Of a stretch of DNA of 46,365 bases, positions 14,381 to 23,152 are shown piece by piece. How positions within the stretch are numbered: the first letter of the stretch is position 1; the number at the start of each line of letters is the position of its first letter. Below the pieces are notes generated by a model. That model searched no databases, was not told the DNA's origin, and was given only the letters and a program-made list of their open reading frames with translations. The position numbers and the translations under genes are program-made. The stretch comes from an uncultured Candidatus Actinomarina sp. (GTDB lineage: Bacteria > Actinomycetota > Acidimicrobiia > Actinomarinales > Actinomarinaceae), in NCBI GenBank assembly GCA_902576605.1, contig CACGVI010000007.1, positions 1 through 46,365 of the forward strand, written 5' to 3'.

Positions 14381-15340
14381 TTAAATTTTTAAACCAATAT
14401 ATTTTTTTAAAAAATCGCCAATTTGATTAAATGCCTGTATTGTTTCAGGAATTCTTACATCAATGTGAAACACATGGTACATACCTTCCCATTCGTAGTA
14501 TTCATGTTCACACCCATCCAGTTCTAATTTGTCCCTTAATCTTGTAGAGTCTGAAAGCAAGCATTCTTCAGTGCCTACTTGAATCATAATTGGTGGGCAG
14601 TTCTCATAATTACCAACATATGGAACAACATAGGGATTGTTTTCATCCATATCCTCATCATTAAGATAAAAATTATAAAGCTTATCACCACTGTCCCATA
14701 TTTTTTTAAACATTGGACCCAGCAGTACATCTCTTTCTGCCATTTCATATGTATAAGTATCACCCGATCCATTTGGGTCAGTCCAAGGTGACAAGAGAGC
14801 TAAACAAGAGGGCAATGGCTTATTTGTTTCTTTAAGCTTCAATAGTGTAATGAGTGCTAAATGACCTCCAGCAGAGTCACCAGCAATAGCAATTTGTTCA
14901 GGTGAATAACCTAAATCATTAATTAAAAATTCATAACAACTGATTCCATCATCTAATTGTGCTGGAAACTTATTCTCAGGACCTAATCTATAATCTGGTA
15001 CATATACTGTTGTTTTTGTAATGTCTGCAAGATAACTAACTAGCGAATAATGAGATTCTGGGCTTCCTAATGCATAGCCTCCACCATGAAAGTAAAGAAG
15101 TATTCTTTCAGGGTTTGAATTAGGAGTCGAGACTTTAAATGTTCTTATGTCGCCAAAATAAATTTCTTCTTTAATTGTATCTTTGATTTTAGGGTTAATT
15201 GTTCCAGCAAGATTATTAAACCATCGAGCAAAACCTAATCTGCCACTTGTCATTTCATTTGGTGTCCTATAAAGAAAACCAAAAAAAGAAGCTATTTTTT
15301 TATATGTTTTAATACTCTTTTGTGCTTCTTTGCTAATCAT
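14381..15340 (-). CDS. Alpha/beta-hydrolase, hormone-sensitive-lipase-like esterase
   Basis: Cytosolic esterase of 319 aa. The oxyanion-hole motif HGGGYALGS and nucleophile elbow GDSAGG are the two hallmarks of the HSL (family IV) esterases. The C-terminal HVFHID supplies the likely catalytic His, and an Asp in the preceding strand region would complete the triad. It probably hydrolyses short acyl esters; the substrate is unknown. It is the first gene of an operon with the epimerase and trhO. The upstream gap to the nucleoside hydrolase (15341-15428) is AT-rich. Confidence 0.88.
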   Translation of the reverse strand: MISKEAQKSIKTYKKIASFFGFLYRTPNEMTSGRLGFARWFNNLAGTINPKIKDTIKEEIYFGDIRTFKVSTPNSNPERILLYFHGGGYALGSPESHYSLVSYLADITKTTVYVPDYRLGPENKFPAQLDDGISCYEFLINDLGYSPEQIAIAGDSAGGHLALITLLKLKETNKPLPSCLALLSPWTDPNGSGDTYTYEMAERDVLLGPMFKKIWDSGDKLYNFYLNDEDMDENNPYVVPYVGNYENCPPIMIQVGTEECLLSDSTRLRDKLELDGCEHEYYEWEGMYHVFHIDVRIPETIQAFNQIGDFLKKYIGLKI

Positions 15341-15428
15341 TTTCTTTAAAGTTAATCGCTCTATCTTTAAGCTTAATTTTTTAAAGCAACATATTCAAAA
15401 ATATAATCTTTATATTTGTGTTATTTGC

Positions 15429-16394
15429 TTAATTAGACATTCTCTCAGTTATAAAAGAAATAACTTTTTGAGAGTCAACGCCTATACAAATGTTTACTTT
15501 TCTTCTATTTTCCCAAGGTTTTAAACGCTCCCCAAGACCTTCTTCATTATCTGAAATTCCCATTCCCATCCAAGTTTTTCCCCTACTAATACCCTCAGTT
15601 TCTACTTTTATTGGATAACACAGGGTTTCAAAATATTCTGGATGAACTAAATAAGTTATAGCTGATGAATCATGAATGGGCATTCCATTTTCTTGAAAAA
15701 AATCTTTTAAGAAATTGAAATAGAAAGGATTGATTTTTCCTATGTGTTTAGATTTATCATTATTAAATGAACTTAGTGTGATAACCTGTTCCTCATTCAT
15801 AAAAACATTATTGGTTACATCAAGACCAACCATAGTTATTTCACACTGAGCAGAAAATACAACATCAGCAGCTTCAGGATCATTGAGTATATTTGCTTCT
15901 GCTGTTGGAGTTGCATTGCCTGGAGATTGAGCATTGCCACCCATTAAAACTATCTCTTTTATCTTTGAGTCTATACCTTCGTGAATAGTCAGTAGACTTG
16001 CTATATTAGTTAACGGCCCAACAGGAACAAGAGTTATTTCGTTCGGATTATTCTCAATAATTTCTTTCAAAAAAGTAACAGCATCAATATCTAAGGGTTT
16101 TGTTACAGGTGAAGACAAAGCAGCATTACCTTGGCCATTATCTCCGTGAACAAAGGAAGCTGCACCTCTAAAAATTCCATTTAAAGGAACTTTTGCTCCC
16201 TCTACTACTGGTACATCTGTTCTTTGTGCTATTTCTAAGAGCCGAAGAGCATTCTCAGTGCATGTTGTGGTAACAGCATTGCCAAAAACTGTTGTTAAGC
16301 CAAGCACCTCTAGTTCAGGAGAGTTAAGTGCGACAAAAATAGCTAGTGAGTCATCTACTCCTGGATCTGTATCAATTATTATTTTTTTGACCAA
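15429..16394 (-). CDS. Nucleoside hydrolase (IUNH family), canonical type
   Basis: Hydrolyses the N-glycosidic bond of nucleosides to give ribose plus base. The calcium-binding signature DTDPGVDD is at residues 8-15. The C-terminal PIHDSSAITYLV keeps the His-Asp pair whose His protonates the leaving base in the family. The protein is 321 aa, typical for the family. Start is TTG (preceded by AAAGGA). It is divergent from a second, atypical IUNH gene with 53 nt between, so both probably share a control region. Base specificity cannot be read from sequence. Confidence 0.92.
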   Translation of the reverse strand: MVKKIIIDTDPGVDDSLAIFVALNSPELEVLGLTTVFGNAVTTTCTENALRLLEIAQRTDVPVVEGAKVPLNGIFRGAASFVHGDNGQGNAALSSPVTKPLDIDAVTFLKEIIENNPNEITLVPVGPLTNIASLLTIHEGIDSKIKEIVLMGGNAQSPGNATPTAEANILNDPEAADVVFSAQCEITMVGLDVTNNVFMNEEQVITLSSFNNDKSKHIGKINPFYFNFLKDFFQENGMPIHDSSAITYLVHPEYFETLCYPIKVETEGISRGKTWMGMGISDNEEGLGERLKPWENRRKVNICIGVDSQKVISFITERMSN

Positions 16395-16447
16395 TTTTTT
16401 CCTTTTATTCGCCCATCTTAAATGGATGATTTAAACTTTGTTTATAT

Positions 16448-17440
16448 ATGTCACAAAAAAAATTCATTATAGATGCAGATACAGGATCTGACGATGCAGT
16501 AGCTATTTTAATGGCATTAAGAGACCCAACAGTCGAGGTTTTAGGAATAACACTTGTATCTGGCAATGTTCCACTCCAACAAGGAATTTTAAATACTTTG
16601 TACACTGCAGAATTATGTGAGGTACCAGTTAATGTTTATGCTGGAGCCGACAGACCCTTAACTCGGAATTATATAGAAGAATATACGCTTAAAGATTTCT
16701 CAGAACGTGTACGAACACTTTCACCAGATTCAGTCAGCGGACAGTGCGTTCACGGTGTTGATGGAATGGGAGATATCGGGATTAAGCCAGATAATGAACA
16801 ATATGAAGAACAGGGTGCGGTAGATTATTTAATTAAGTCTTTTTCGGAATCTCCAAACGAAATAACTTTAGTTACCCTCGGGCCACTTACAAATATAGCA
16901 AACGCAATTAATGAAGACCCAACTATTGTAAATAAAATTGAGCATTGTTACATAATGGGAGGCACTTCCGATGGAACAGGAAATGTTTCTGCGGCTGCGG
17001 AATATAACATATGGGTTGATCCTGAGGCAGCAAAAATAGTCTTTGATTCTCGACTAGACATCACTATGGTTGGTTGGGATAATTCATTCAAATATGCAAT
17101 GTTGAAAGAAAAAGAAATTAACGATCTTAAATCTTTAAATACAAAATATGCTGATTTCTGTGTAGACATTCAAAAAACCTTAACAGAACTTACCCATGAA
17201 ACTTATGGATTTTATGGTTTTGATTTACCTGATCCCATCACAATGGCTATTGCATTAGATAATTCAATTATTTTAGAGTCACAACAACTCCATGTACTTG
17301 TTGACACAAGAGATGGAATAACAAGAGGTCAAACTATTGTGGATTATTTTAATGCTGAGAAGGGCAAACAAAACGTGAGGGTTGTTACAAAATCAGATAA
17401 CGAGGGTTTTTTAAACTTGTTGACTTCTTTAGTAAAGTAA
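16448..17440 (+). CDS. Nucleoside hydrolase paralogue, atypical active site
   Basis: IUNH-fold protein of 330 aa with signature DADTGSDD at residues 9-16, differing from DTDPGxDD. The C-terminal catalytic segment reads LPDPITMAIALD, so Pro stands where the leaving-group His normally precedes the metal-binding Asp. It is much closer to the IUNH at 36946 (shared VSGN, QG, YT-x-ELC blocks) than to the adjacent 15429 gene. It overlaps the start of the TrpF-like gene by one base, and a PfkB kinase follows. This suggests a dedicated route for one nucleoside: base release, then sugar handling. Confidence 0.88.
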   Translation: MSQKKFIIDADTGSDDAVAILMALRDPTVEVLGITLVSGNVPLQQGILNTLYTAELCEVPVNVYAGADRPLTRNYIEEYTLKDFSERVRTLSPDSVSGQCVHGVDGMGDIGIKPDNEQYEEQGAVDYLIKSFSESPNEITLVTLGPLTNIANAINEDPTIVNKIEHCYIMGGTSDGTGNVSAAAEYNIWVDPEAAKIVFDSRLDITMVGWDNSFKYAMLKEKEINDLKSLNTKYADFCVDIQKTLTELTHETYGFYGFDLPDPITMAIALDNSIILESQQLHVLVDTRDGITRGQTIVDYFNAEKGKQNVRVVTKSDNEGFLNLLTSLVK

Positions 17441-18111
17441 TGATTGTACAAATTTATACACTCCAATCTGTGGAGGAAGCTTTAGAAGTGGAATCTGTAG
17501 GTGTTCATAATATTGGACTAGCACCAGCATCAATAGGACTTCCAGGTGAAATATCATATGAAACAGCGAAGTCTATCTGTGATGAAGTTCAAAATTCAAA
17601 AACAGTAGCACTTTCAGTCTCCAACAATATAGAAGAAATCATAGAGATGGTCATGTTTGTAAAACCTGATATTCTTCACTTATGCGGTGAGCCTGGTGAG
17701 CTGAATGCTTCAAGAGTAAAAATACTGAGAGATCGCCTACAAAGTACTGATAAGGGAATTCCTATTATGCAAGCTATTTCAGTGGAAGATATGAGTGCAG
17801 TGGAATTTGCAAAAGAATATGAGGATGTCTCAGATTACTTTATTCTTGATACTTCTACCTCTCTAGTTCAGGGGGTTGGCGCTAGTGGCAAAGTACATGA
17901 CTGGAATGTTTCAAAAGCAATCGTTGATTCCGTAAAAATACCAGTTATTTTGGCTGGAGGACTATCTCCAGAAAATGTAAGAGATGCAATAGAAAAAGTC
18001 AAGCCATGGGGTGTTGACTCGCTAACTCATACAAATAAAATTTTAGATAATGGAGATTTTGTTAAAGACATAACAAAAGTGAGAAAATTTTTCAAAAATG
18101 CAACGGGATAA
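17440..18111 (+). CDS. TrpF-like (phosphoribosylanthranilate isomerase fold) barrel enzyme
   Basis: TIM-barrel protein of 223 aa resembling TrpF: LHLCGEPGE, the Asp in FILDTS (D137), GxGASGKVHDW and the phosphate-binding LAGGLSPENV align in order. However, the N-terminal catalytic Cys of TrpF (KxCG) is replaced (VQIYTLQS), and the GVDVSSGVE motif reads GVDSLTHTNK. There is no trp gene nearby; instead it is locked between a nucleoside hydrolase (1-nt overlap) and a PfkB kinase (14-nt overlap). It is therefore unlikely to be the tryptophan enzyme. An aldose-ketose isomerase or related step on a phosphorylated sugar or ribosyl compound is plausible, but inferred. Confidence 0.75.
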   Translation: MIVQIYTLQSVEEALEVESVGVHNIGLAPASIGLPGEISYETAKSICDEVQNSKTVALSVSNNIEEIIEMVMFVKPDILHLCGEPGELNASRVKILRDRLQSTDKGIPIMQAISVEDMSAVEFAKEYEDVSDYFILDTSTSLVQGVGASGKVHDWNVSKAIVDSVKIPVILAGGLSPENVRDAIEKVKPWGVDSLTHTNKILDNGDFVKDITKVRKFFKNATG

Positions 18112-19048
18112 TGTAACAAAAAAAGTCAATATTTTAGGCGATGCCAATGTTGATATGATTCTAAATTTATCAGACAAACAAAATCTCGGGGAGCCAAGTT
18201 TATTTTCAGGTGGATCGTCGGCCAATGTGGCATCTGGATTATCTAAACTCGGTATCGACGTTTCTTTTTTTGGTTCACTTGGTAAGGATATCTATGGAAA
18301 ACATGTAGTAGACGAGATGAAAGCAGATGGTATTGATATCAGTAATTTAGCGTTATTAGATAATTACAATACAGCAATGGTTATTGGTGTTGTTGAAGAA
18401 AGCAGTGAGAGACATTTTTTTCTTTGGCCACCTATTAATGGTGCTCACAATCAGTACACCTTAGACGATAAATCTAGAAAAGATCTATTAGATTGTGACT
18501 GGCTTCATGTATCGGGAATTAGTCTGCGTTTTAGTCCTGTAAAAGAGACAATGCTTGAAGCAATGAGGATATGTAATGAAAAGAGCAAAATAGTATCATT
18601 TGATCTTAACTTAAGGTCCGAACTTTGGGGATTAAGTGAAAGTTTTAAGGAAACTGTTCTAGAAGCGGTTTCTTACTCATCTATTGTATTTGGAAATTTG
18701 CATGAAGAATTTTTATTAATATATGATGGAAACAAGGACACTCTGGATAAACACATTTCTGAGAAACAAACGTTTATTTGTCGAGATGGTCACAACGGAG
18801 CATTAGGAATTACAAATAAGGACAAAGTTATATCAAATGCTATTCCAATTTCCCCTATAGATTCAGTTGGTGCCGGGGATGCTTTCAATACTGGTTTTAT
18901 ATATGCATCATGTTGTGGAAAAGATATTGAAGAATCTTTAGATATTGGAAATCAGGTAGCTGCTTTTAAGCTGTTAGGGTCAGGGGCTAGACACTTACCA
19001 ACAAAAGAATTACTTGATGACTTTAATAAGAAATACCAAATCAACTAA
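18098..19048 (+). CDS. PfkB-family sugar/nucleoside kinase
   Basis: Ribokinase-fold kinase of 316 aa. The N-terminal GGSSANVASGLSKLG motif binds the sugar and the C-terminal DSVGAGDAFNTGF supplies the catalytic Asp and anion hole. It phosphorylates a sugar or nucleoside with ATP. Its place after a nucleoside hydrolase and a TrpF-like enzyme suggests it captures the released pentose; whether it acts on free ribose or another sugar is open. It overlaps the upstream gene by 14 nt. It differs from the true ribokinase-like gene at 35039. Confidence 0.88.
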   Translation: MQRDNVTKKVNILGDANVDMILNLSDKQNLGEPSLFSGGSSANVASGLSKLGIDVSFFGSLGKDIYGKHVVDEMKADGIDISNLALLDNYNTAMVIGVVEESSERHFFLWPPINGAHNQYTLDDKSRKDLLDCDWLHVSGISLRFSPVKETMLEAMRICNEKSKIVSFDLNLRSELWGLSESFKETVLEAVSYSSIVFGNLHEEFLLIYDGNKDTLDKHISEKQTFICRDGHNGALGITNKDKVISNAIPISPIDSVGAGDAFNTGFIYASCCGKDIEESLDIGNQVAAFKLLGSGARHLPTKELLDDFNKKYQIN

Positions 19049-19058
19049 TATATTTAAT

Positions 19059-19631
19059 ATGAAAAAGTCAAAAACTTTACTAATAATTTTCTTAATCTCT
19101 TTAATTGTGAGTTGTGCAGATGCAGAAGAGGCCCCTGTGGAGGTTTACTACGGTGATGTAACTAATGAGCAAATGTTTATAAATATTAAAAATAATGATT
19201 TAAATGAAGTAAAGAGATTTGTTGAAATCAATAGAAAATATCTCAATATTAAAGATGAAAATGGATATACACCATTGATGCTATCTGCTTTATACAACCA
19301 ACCTGAAACAGCTCGATTTTTATTAGAAAACCCGGACACACGAATTAACTTTAAAGAAAATTACAATGCTACTGCCTTATGCGTTGCATCAATATGGGGA
19401 AATACTGATGTCAGTGAAATATTGATTGAGTATGGAGCCGATCCATCAACCCCTTGCTTTAACCCAGCTGCACCAATTGAAAATGCATGCAGGGCAAATC
19501 TAAGTGATGAAATCTTATCTCAATATAAGGAGATAGCTGAGTTTTATGATATTGAATATGATGAAGGCAAAATTCAAGAAGGTCGAAATAAATGCCTAGA
19601 TTTCTTCAAGCAACAAAGATTAAACAGCTAA
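19059..19631 (+). CDS. Ankyrin-repeat lipoprotein
   Basis: I place the start at 19059 rather than 19014, because only this ATG gives a proper lipoprotein signal peptide (MKKSKTLLIIFLISLIVSC, lipobox LIVSC) and avoids overlap with the kinase. The mature part (190 aa in all) contains about three ankyrin repeats, with NGYTPLMLSALYN, YNATALCVASIWGN and EYGADPS turns, then a Cys-containing C-terminal helix. Ankyrin repeats mediate protein contacts; the partner is unknown. It follows the kinase by 10 nt and could be co-transcribed. Confidence 0.8.
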   Translation: MKKSKTLLIIFLISLIVSCADAEEAPVEVYYGDVTNEQMFINIKNNDLNEVKRFVEINRKYLNIKDENGYTPLMLSALYNQPETARFLLENPDTRINFKENYNATALCVASIWGNTDVSEILIEYGADPSTPCFNPAAPIENACRANLSDEILSQYKEIAEFYDIEYDEGKIQEGRNKCLDFFKQQRLNS

Positions 19632-19651
19632 TAATTCAATAAATATATCAC

Positions 19652-20929
19652 ATGGGAAAAAACATATATTTGCTTTGGTTTGGTCAAACCGTTTCTTGGA
19701 CTGGTTCTGCTATGTCTTTTTTTGCAATAGGGGTTTGGATTTTCGAAACAACTGGAAAAGCTAGCGCACTTTCAACAATTTTATTTATCGTAGCAATTGT
19801 TGGAGTGATAACTGGTCCCTTTGGCGGGGTGCTTTCAGATAGATTTCCAAGAAAAAAACTCATAATTGTTTTCGATTTGATAATTGCTCTATTGATGTGT
19901 GTTATTGGATATTTAGCCATAAACGATATGTTGACATTAACTCTACTAATTCCATTTGCTCTTGCATTTGGAATTTTTGAAATTGCTCATTGGACTACTT
20001 GGAGTGCTTTCTTAGGTGACGTTGTAAAAAAGAATGAAGTAACTAAGGTTTCAGCATTATTTGAAAGTGCAGAGGCAATATCAGTTCTTATTGGACCTAT
20101 TGGTGGAGCATTTATTTATTCTTTCTTTGGATTGACCGGAGTAATATTTGTTGATGTAATTACATGTTTGTTTGGTATAGCAACAATTACTCTGTTCAAA
20201 AGTAAAAAAGTAGAGACAAAAAGCAAGATTAATGTTAAAAATATTTATTTTGATTTAATTGAGGCTTATAACTGGCTTAGGAAACAAAAAGGTCTTCTTA
20301 CGCTGGTTCTTATTTTGTCTATCTGTAATTTTCTTTGGGGATTTTATCAAGTTCTACTTCCCCCGATGGTTCTTAGCTTTACTGATGCAACTGGTCTTGG
20401 ACTTGTCGAATCTAGTCTTGGGTTAGCTTTTCTTTTTGGTTCAATCATTTCTTTACGCTTATCTGACTGGCTTCAAGGAAATTTAAAAGTAGCAATTTAT
20501 TGTGGTCTCCTTGGCGGATTAAGTCTGGTGGTGGGATCTATAAGACCAAGCATTTTCCTTCTATGTGTCCACGGTGTAATAGGGGGCATTAGTGGAACAA
20601 TGCAATACACTGTGTCTTCCGGGGCATGGTTAGCTATAACGACTGAAGATATTAGGGGAAGAGCTTTAGCACTAAGAGGAACAATTGCTCAAATGTTAAG
20701 ACCACTTGGTGTAGTTATTGCTGGTCCATTTGGAGATTATTTAGAATTTTCTTATTATCCCGAAAATGTTGACACCCTCTCTCCTCTTGTGGGAACAGGT
20801 CCTGGAAGGGGATATGCATTTTTATTCTTTTTAGTTGGTGTGGTGTATGTTGGCGTATGGATTTTAAATTTAAATAACAAAAACTTGAAAAATCTCTCAA
20901 GACAAGTTAAAGATATAACAAATCATTAG
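19652..20929 (+). CDS. MFS transporter (EntS/MFS_3-like exporter)
   Basis: Membrane protein of 425 aa with about 12 predicted helices. The N-terminus (LLWFGQTVSWTGSAMSFFAIGVWIF) and the loop GGVLSDRFPRKK between helices 2 and 3 (MFS motif A variant) are typical of the EntS-like exporter branch. Substrate unknown; drug or small-metabolite efflux is the usual annotation. It lies 20 nt after the ankyrin gene and 9 nt before the acyltransferase, so an operon is likely. Confidence 0.85.
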   Translation: MGKNIYLLWFGQTVSWTGSAMSFFAIGVWIFETTGKASALSTILFIVAIVGVITGPFGGVLSDRFPRKKLIIVFDLIIALLMCVIGYLAINDMLTLTLLIPFALAFGIFEIAHWTTWSAFLGDVVKKNEVTKVSALFESAEAISVLIGPIGGAFIYSFFGLTGVIFVDVITCLFGIATITLFKSKKVETKSKINVKNIYFDLIEAYNWLRKQKGLLTLVLILSICNFLWGFYQVLLPPMVLSFTDATGLGLVESSLGLAFLFGSIISLRLSDWLQGNLKVAIYCGLLGGLSLVVGSIRPSIFLLCVHGVIGGISGTMQYTVSSGAWLAITTEDIRGRALALRGTIAQMLRPLGVVIAGPFGDYLEFSYYPENVDTLSPLVGTGPGRGYAFLFFLVGVVYVGVWILNLNNKNLKNLSRQVKDITNH

Positions 20930-20938
20930 CATTAAGGC

Positions 20939-21604
20939 ATGAACCAAATCGTTAAAACCGAGAATCATCCCAACAAAAAAAGAAATATACTTGGACCTAT
21001 AGGAAGATTTCTTTTAAAACTTGTTAACTGGGACATAGTTGGCAACCTTCCTGATAAAAAAAGAATAATTATTGCATCTGCACCACACTCTTCAACCTTT
21101 GATTCAATTTATGCATACATAGTCTGCTTAGCTACTGATTTAAAGTTTTATTTTTTAGGTTCCGTTTCCATGTTTACGCGAATAGTTTTACCTCTTCCTT
21201 TTAAGAAGAATCCTGACAAGCTTGGAATACCACATCCACTTGGAAGGATTCAAAACAAAATACTTCTTGAATTTGGAGGAATCCCTGTTTGGAGAGCAAA
21301 ATCCACAGGGGTAACTCAACAAGTTATTGATCAACTTAAATCAAAAGATAAATTTATTTTGTATCTTACAGTTGAGGGTGAAATGAAAACTAATCAGACT
21401 ATTAAAACTGGATTCCACTACATAGGCAAGGCACTCGATGCTGTAGTTGTCCCCACTAAAATAGATTATAAAAATAGACGTTTTGAGTTAATGGATGAGC
21501 TAAAGCTAACAGACTCTGTTGATACAGATAAGGATGCACTAATGGAAAGATATCACTTGGTCCAAGGTAGAAATAAAATTTTTCTTAAGCCTAATTCAGA
21601 ATAA
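20939..21604 (+). CDS. PlsC-like 1-acyl-glycerol-phosphate acyltransferase family protein
   Basis: Membrane-associated acyltransferase of 221 aa. The catalytic HX4D box is H50-SSTF-D55 (APHSSTFD) and the later VEGEMKTNQTIKTGFH replaces the EGTRS phosphate-binding block. The length and motif spacing fit the short branch of the family often annotated as acyltransferase or glycerol acyltransferase. It probably transfers an acyl chain to a lysophospholipid or related acceptor. It closely follows the MFS gene and precedes a tiny membrane-protein ORF. Confidence 0.8.
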   Translation: MNQIVKTENHPNKKRNILGPIGRFLLKLVNWDIVGNLPDKKRIIIASAPHSSTFDSIYAYIVCLATDLKFYFLGSVSMFTRIVLPLPFKKNPDKLGIPHPLGRIQNKILLEFGGIPVWRAKSTGVTQQVIDQLKSKDKFILYLTVEGEMKTNQTIKTGFHYIGKALDAVVVPTKIDYKNRRFELMDELKLTDSVDTDKDALMERYHLVQGRNKIFLKPNSE

Positions 21605-21605
21605 G

Positions 21606-21743
21606 ATGTTAGTTATAGTTGCGACAATAATTGGATCAATAACATTACTCTATCTATTTCCTAATATGACAATCCTATTTTCTATAATTGTCTTTGCATA
21701 TGCCGTAAGATGGCTCCTATTCAACAATAAGTATTACGAATGA
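21606..21743 (+). CDS. 45-aa predicted membrane protein (too short for ORF track)
   Basis: An ATG one base after the acyltransferase stop opens a 45-codon frame made almost wholly of two hydrophobic helices (about 2-18 and 21-37) with a charged end NNKYYE. Tight spacing supports it as the last gene of the operon. It has no recognised family. It ends 9 nt from the converging stop of the 73-aa membrane protein. Confidence 0.4.
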   Translation: MLVIVATIIGSITLLYLFPNMTILFSIIVFAYAVRWLLFNNKYYE

Positions 21744-21751
21744 AATAAAAT

Positions 21752-21973
21752 TTAACGAAATTTATCAAAAAACCCTTTTCGCCAGGCATATCCAATCACA
21801 ACTGTGAGTAAAATTCCTGCAAAAAAAGGTGGTATTCGGGATAGCAATAAAACAAATGCTATAAGAACTAAGGCATAATCCACATATGTCCAAAATTTAC
21901 TAGTCATTTTTGGAATTAAATTGAAGTATCTAAGAATTGAAACTGCAATAATTCCAGTTAATAAATAATACAT
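21752..21973 (-). CDS. Small membrane protein, 73 aa
   Basis: Three hydrophobic stretches (about 3-14, 31-45, 46-62) and a basic C-terminus (AWRKGFFDKFR) mark a small inner-membrane protein. A TATAAT box lies 7 nt before its ATG, which supports it as a real leaderless gene. The family is not recognised. Confidence 0.55.
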   Translation of the reverse strand: MYYLLTGIIAVSILRYFNLIPKMTSKFWTYVDYALVLIAFVLLLSRIPPFFAGILLTVVIGYAWRKGFFDKFR

Positions 21974-21980
21974 TTCTTTA

Positions 21981-21986
21981 ATTATA
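21981..21986 (-). promoter_or_regulatory. Leaderless -10 box for the 73-aa membrane protein
   Basis: TATAAT on the minus strand, 7 nt before the ATG, with no Shine-Dalgarno. Confidence 0.5.
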
Positions 21987-22010
21987 GGTATTAATAAACT
22001 AAATTAAACA

Positions 22011-22850
22011 ATGTCAAAAACTGCAATCATTACCGGTGCAAATAAAGGAATAGGCTTAGCTGTTGCTAAGAATTTAATTTCTAAAAATTATCAAGTTATT
22101 TTAGCTTGTAGAGATATTACGAAAGGAAAAATGGCTCAAGAGTTTCTTGGCAGCAATACAAAATTTTTAGAATTAGATTTATCAAGACCCTCAAGTATCT
22201 CACAATTTGTAAAGCAGATTAATTCGGACTACTCGGAGATAGATGTTTTGTACAACAATGCTGGATTAATTTATAGAGATTTTGAATTAACTGAGGAAGG
22301 TTATGAGTCAATGCTTAGCGTAAATTATTTTGGTGCATACAGGCTAGCTTTAATGTTGTTAGAAAATTTACACCGAAGATCTGGAAGGATTGTTCAAGTT
22401 ACAAGTCTTGCAATGTACTTGGCAAGAACATTTAACTTAGACGGATTACATTCTATGGAATCATTTTCTCCAAGCAATAGATATAATTTCACAAATCTTT
22501 TTAGATCAATGTTTGCACTTGAGCTTGAAAACAAGCTTAAAAAAACATCTATTTCTGTTGCGGCTGCTCATCCAGGGTTCACAAAATCTAGAAAATCTAG
22601 ACCATACGAGGTAAATAAAATAAAAAAGTCTTTTTATACTTATTTTTCCACAAATATAAAAACTGGTATTGCACCAATTATCAGAGCAATTGAAGATGAA
22701 AATGTTACAGCAGAACTTGTCTATGCTCCAAAAATATTAGGCGTTTATGGGAGACCATCACTCATGAGATACAATAAACTAGTTTACAATCAAGAATTAA
22801 GAGATAAACTTTGGTCCTACACAGCAAACGAGCTTAATTTAGATATATGA
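22011..22850 (+). CDS. SDR-family protein lacking the catalytic Lys
   Basis: Classical-SDR-like protein of 279 aa. The cofactor motif TGANKGIG is at residues 8-15, NNAG at 82-85 and Ser132 is in VTSLAM. In the active site Tyr158 is present, but the residue four on is Asn162 (RYNFTN) instead of the Lys of YxxxK. The rest of the segment aligns with retinol-dehydrogenase-like SDRs (FALELENKL). Activity is uncertain; it may be a binding or divergent member. It overlaps cutA by 4 nt (ATGA). Confidence 0.8.
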   Translation: MSKTAIITGANKGIGLAVAKNLISKNYQVILACRDITKGKMAQEFLGSNTKFLELDLSRPSSISQFVKQINSDYSEIDVLYNNAGLIYRDFELTEEGYESMLSVNYFGAYRLALMLLENLHRRSGRIVQVTSLAMYLARTFNLDGLHSMESFSPSNRYNFTNLFRSMFALELENKLKKTSISVAAAHPGFTKSRKSRPYEVNKIKKSFYTYFSTNIKTGIAPIIRAIEDENVTAELVYAPKILGVYGRPSLMRYNKLVYNQELRDKLWSYTANELNLDI

Positions 22851-23152
22851 TAATAATTCAAACCACAATAGATGAAGACAAGAAAGCTAAAGATTTAATT
22901 AATTTACTTCTTGAAACAAATAAGATTGCATGTGGAACTTTTAATAAAATTCAATCTTCCTACATATGGAAAGAAGAATTAATAGAAGAGTCTGAACTAG
23001 AGATATGTTTGTATACTAGGGAATCACTAATGCATGAAGTTGTAGATATCGTAAAGCAAAGACACACATATGACCTTCCAAAAATCATTGTTATAGAGCC
23101 GGTTTACACTCTACCTGAATATGAAGAATGGGTTAAAAATAGTACTACTTAA
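22847..23152 (+). CDS. cutA: CutA1-type divalent-cation tolerance protein
   Basis: Small trimeric ferredoxin-like protein of 101 aa. The motifs IACGTFNKIQSSYIWK, YTRESL and HTYDLPKIIVIE with the terminal YEEWV are the family signature. Linked to metal tolerance in E. coli; the molecular role is debated. Its start overlaps the SDR stop and its end overlaps the converging DinB gene by 8 bp. Confidence 0.92.
   Translation: MIIIQTTIDEDKKAKDLINLLLETNKIACGTFNKIQSSYIWKEELIEESELEICLYTRESLMHEVVDIVKQRHTYDLPKIIVIEPVYTLPEYEEWVKNSTT

Noticed and set aside
17440-18111. Annotation as trpF
   Set aside because: The catalytic Cys motif and the GVDVSSGVE motif are changed and the operon is nucleoside-related, so a tryptophan role is not supported.
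19014-19058. N-terminal extension of the ankyrin protein in the ORF track
   Set aside because: It overlaps the kinase gene and would bury the lipoprotein signal peptide that begins at 19059.
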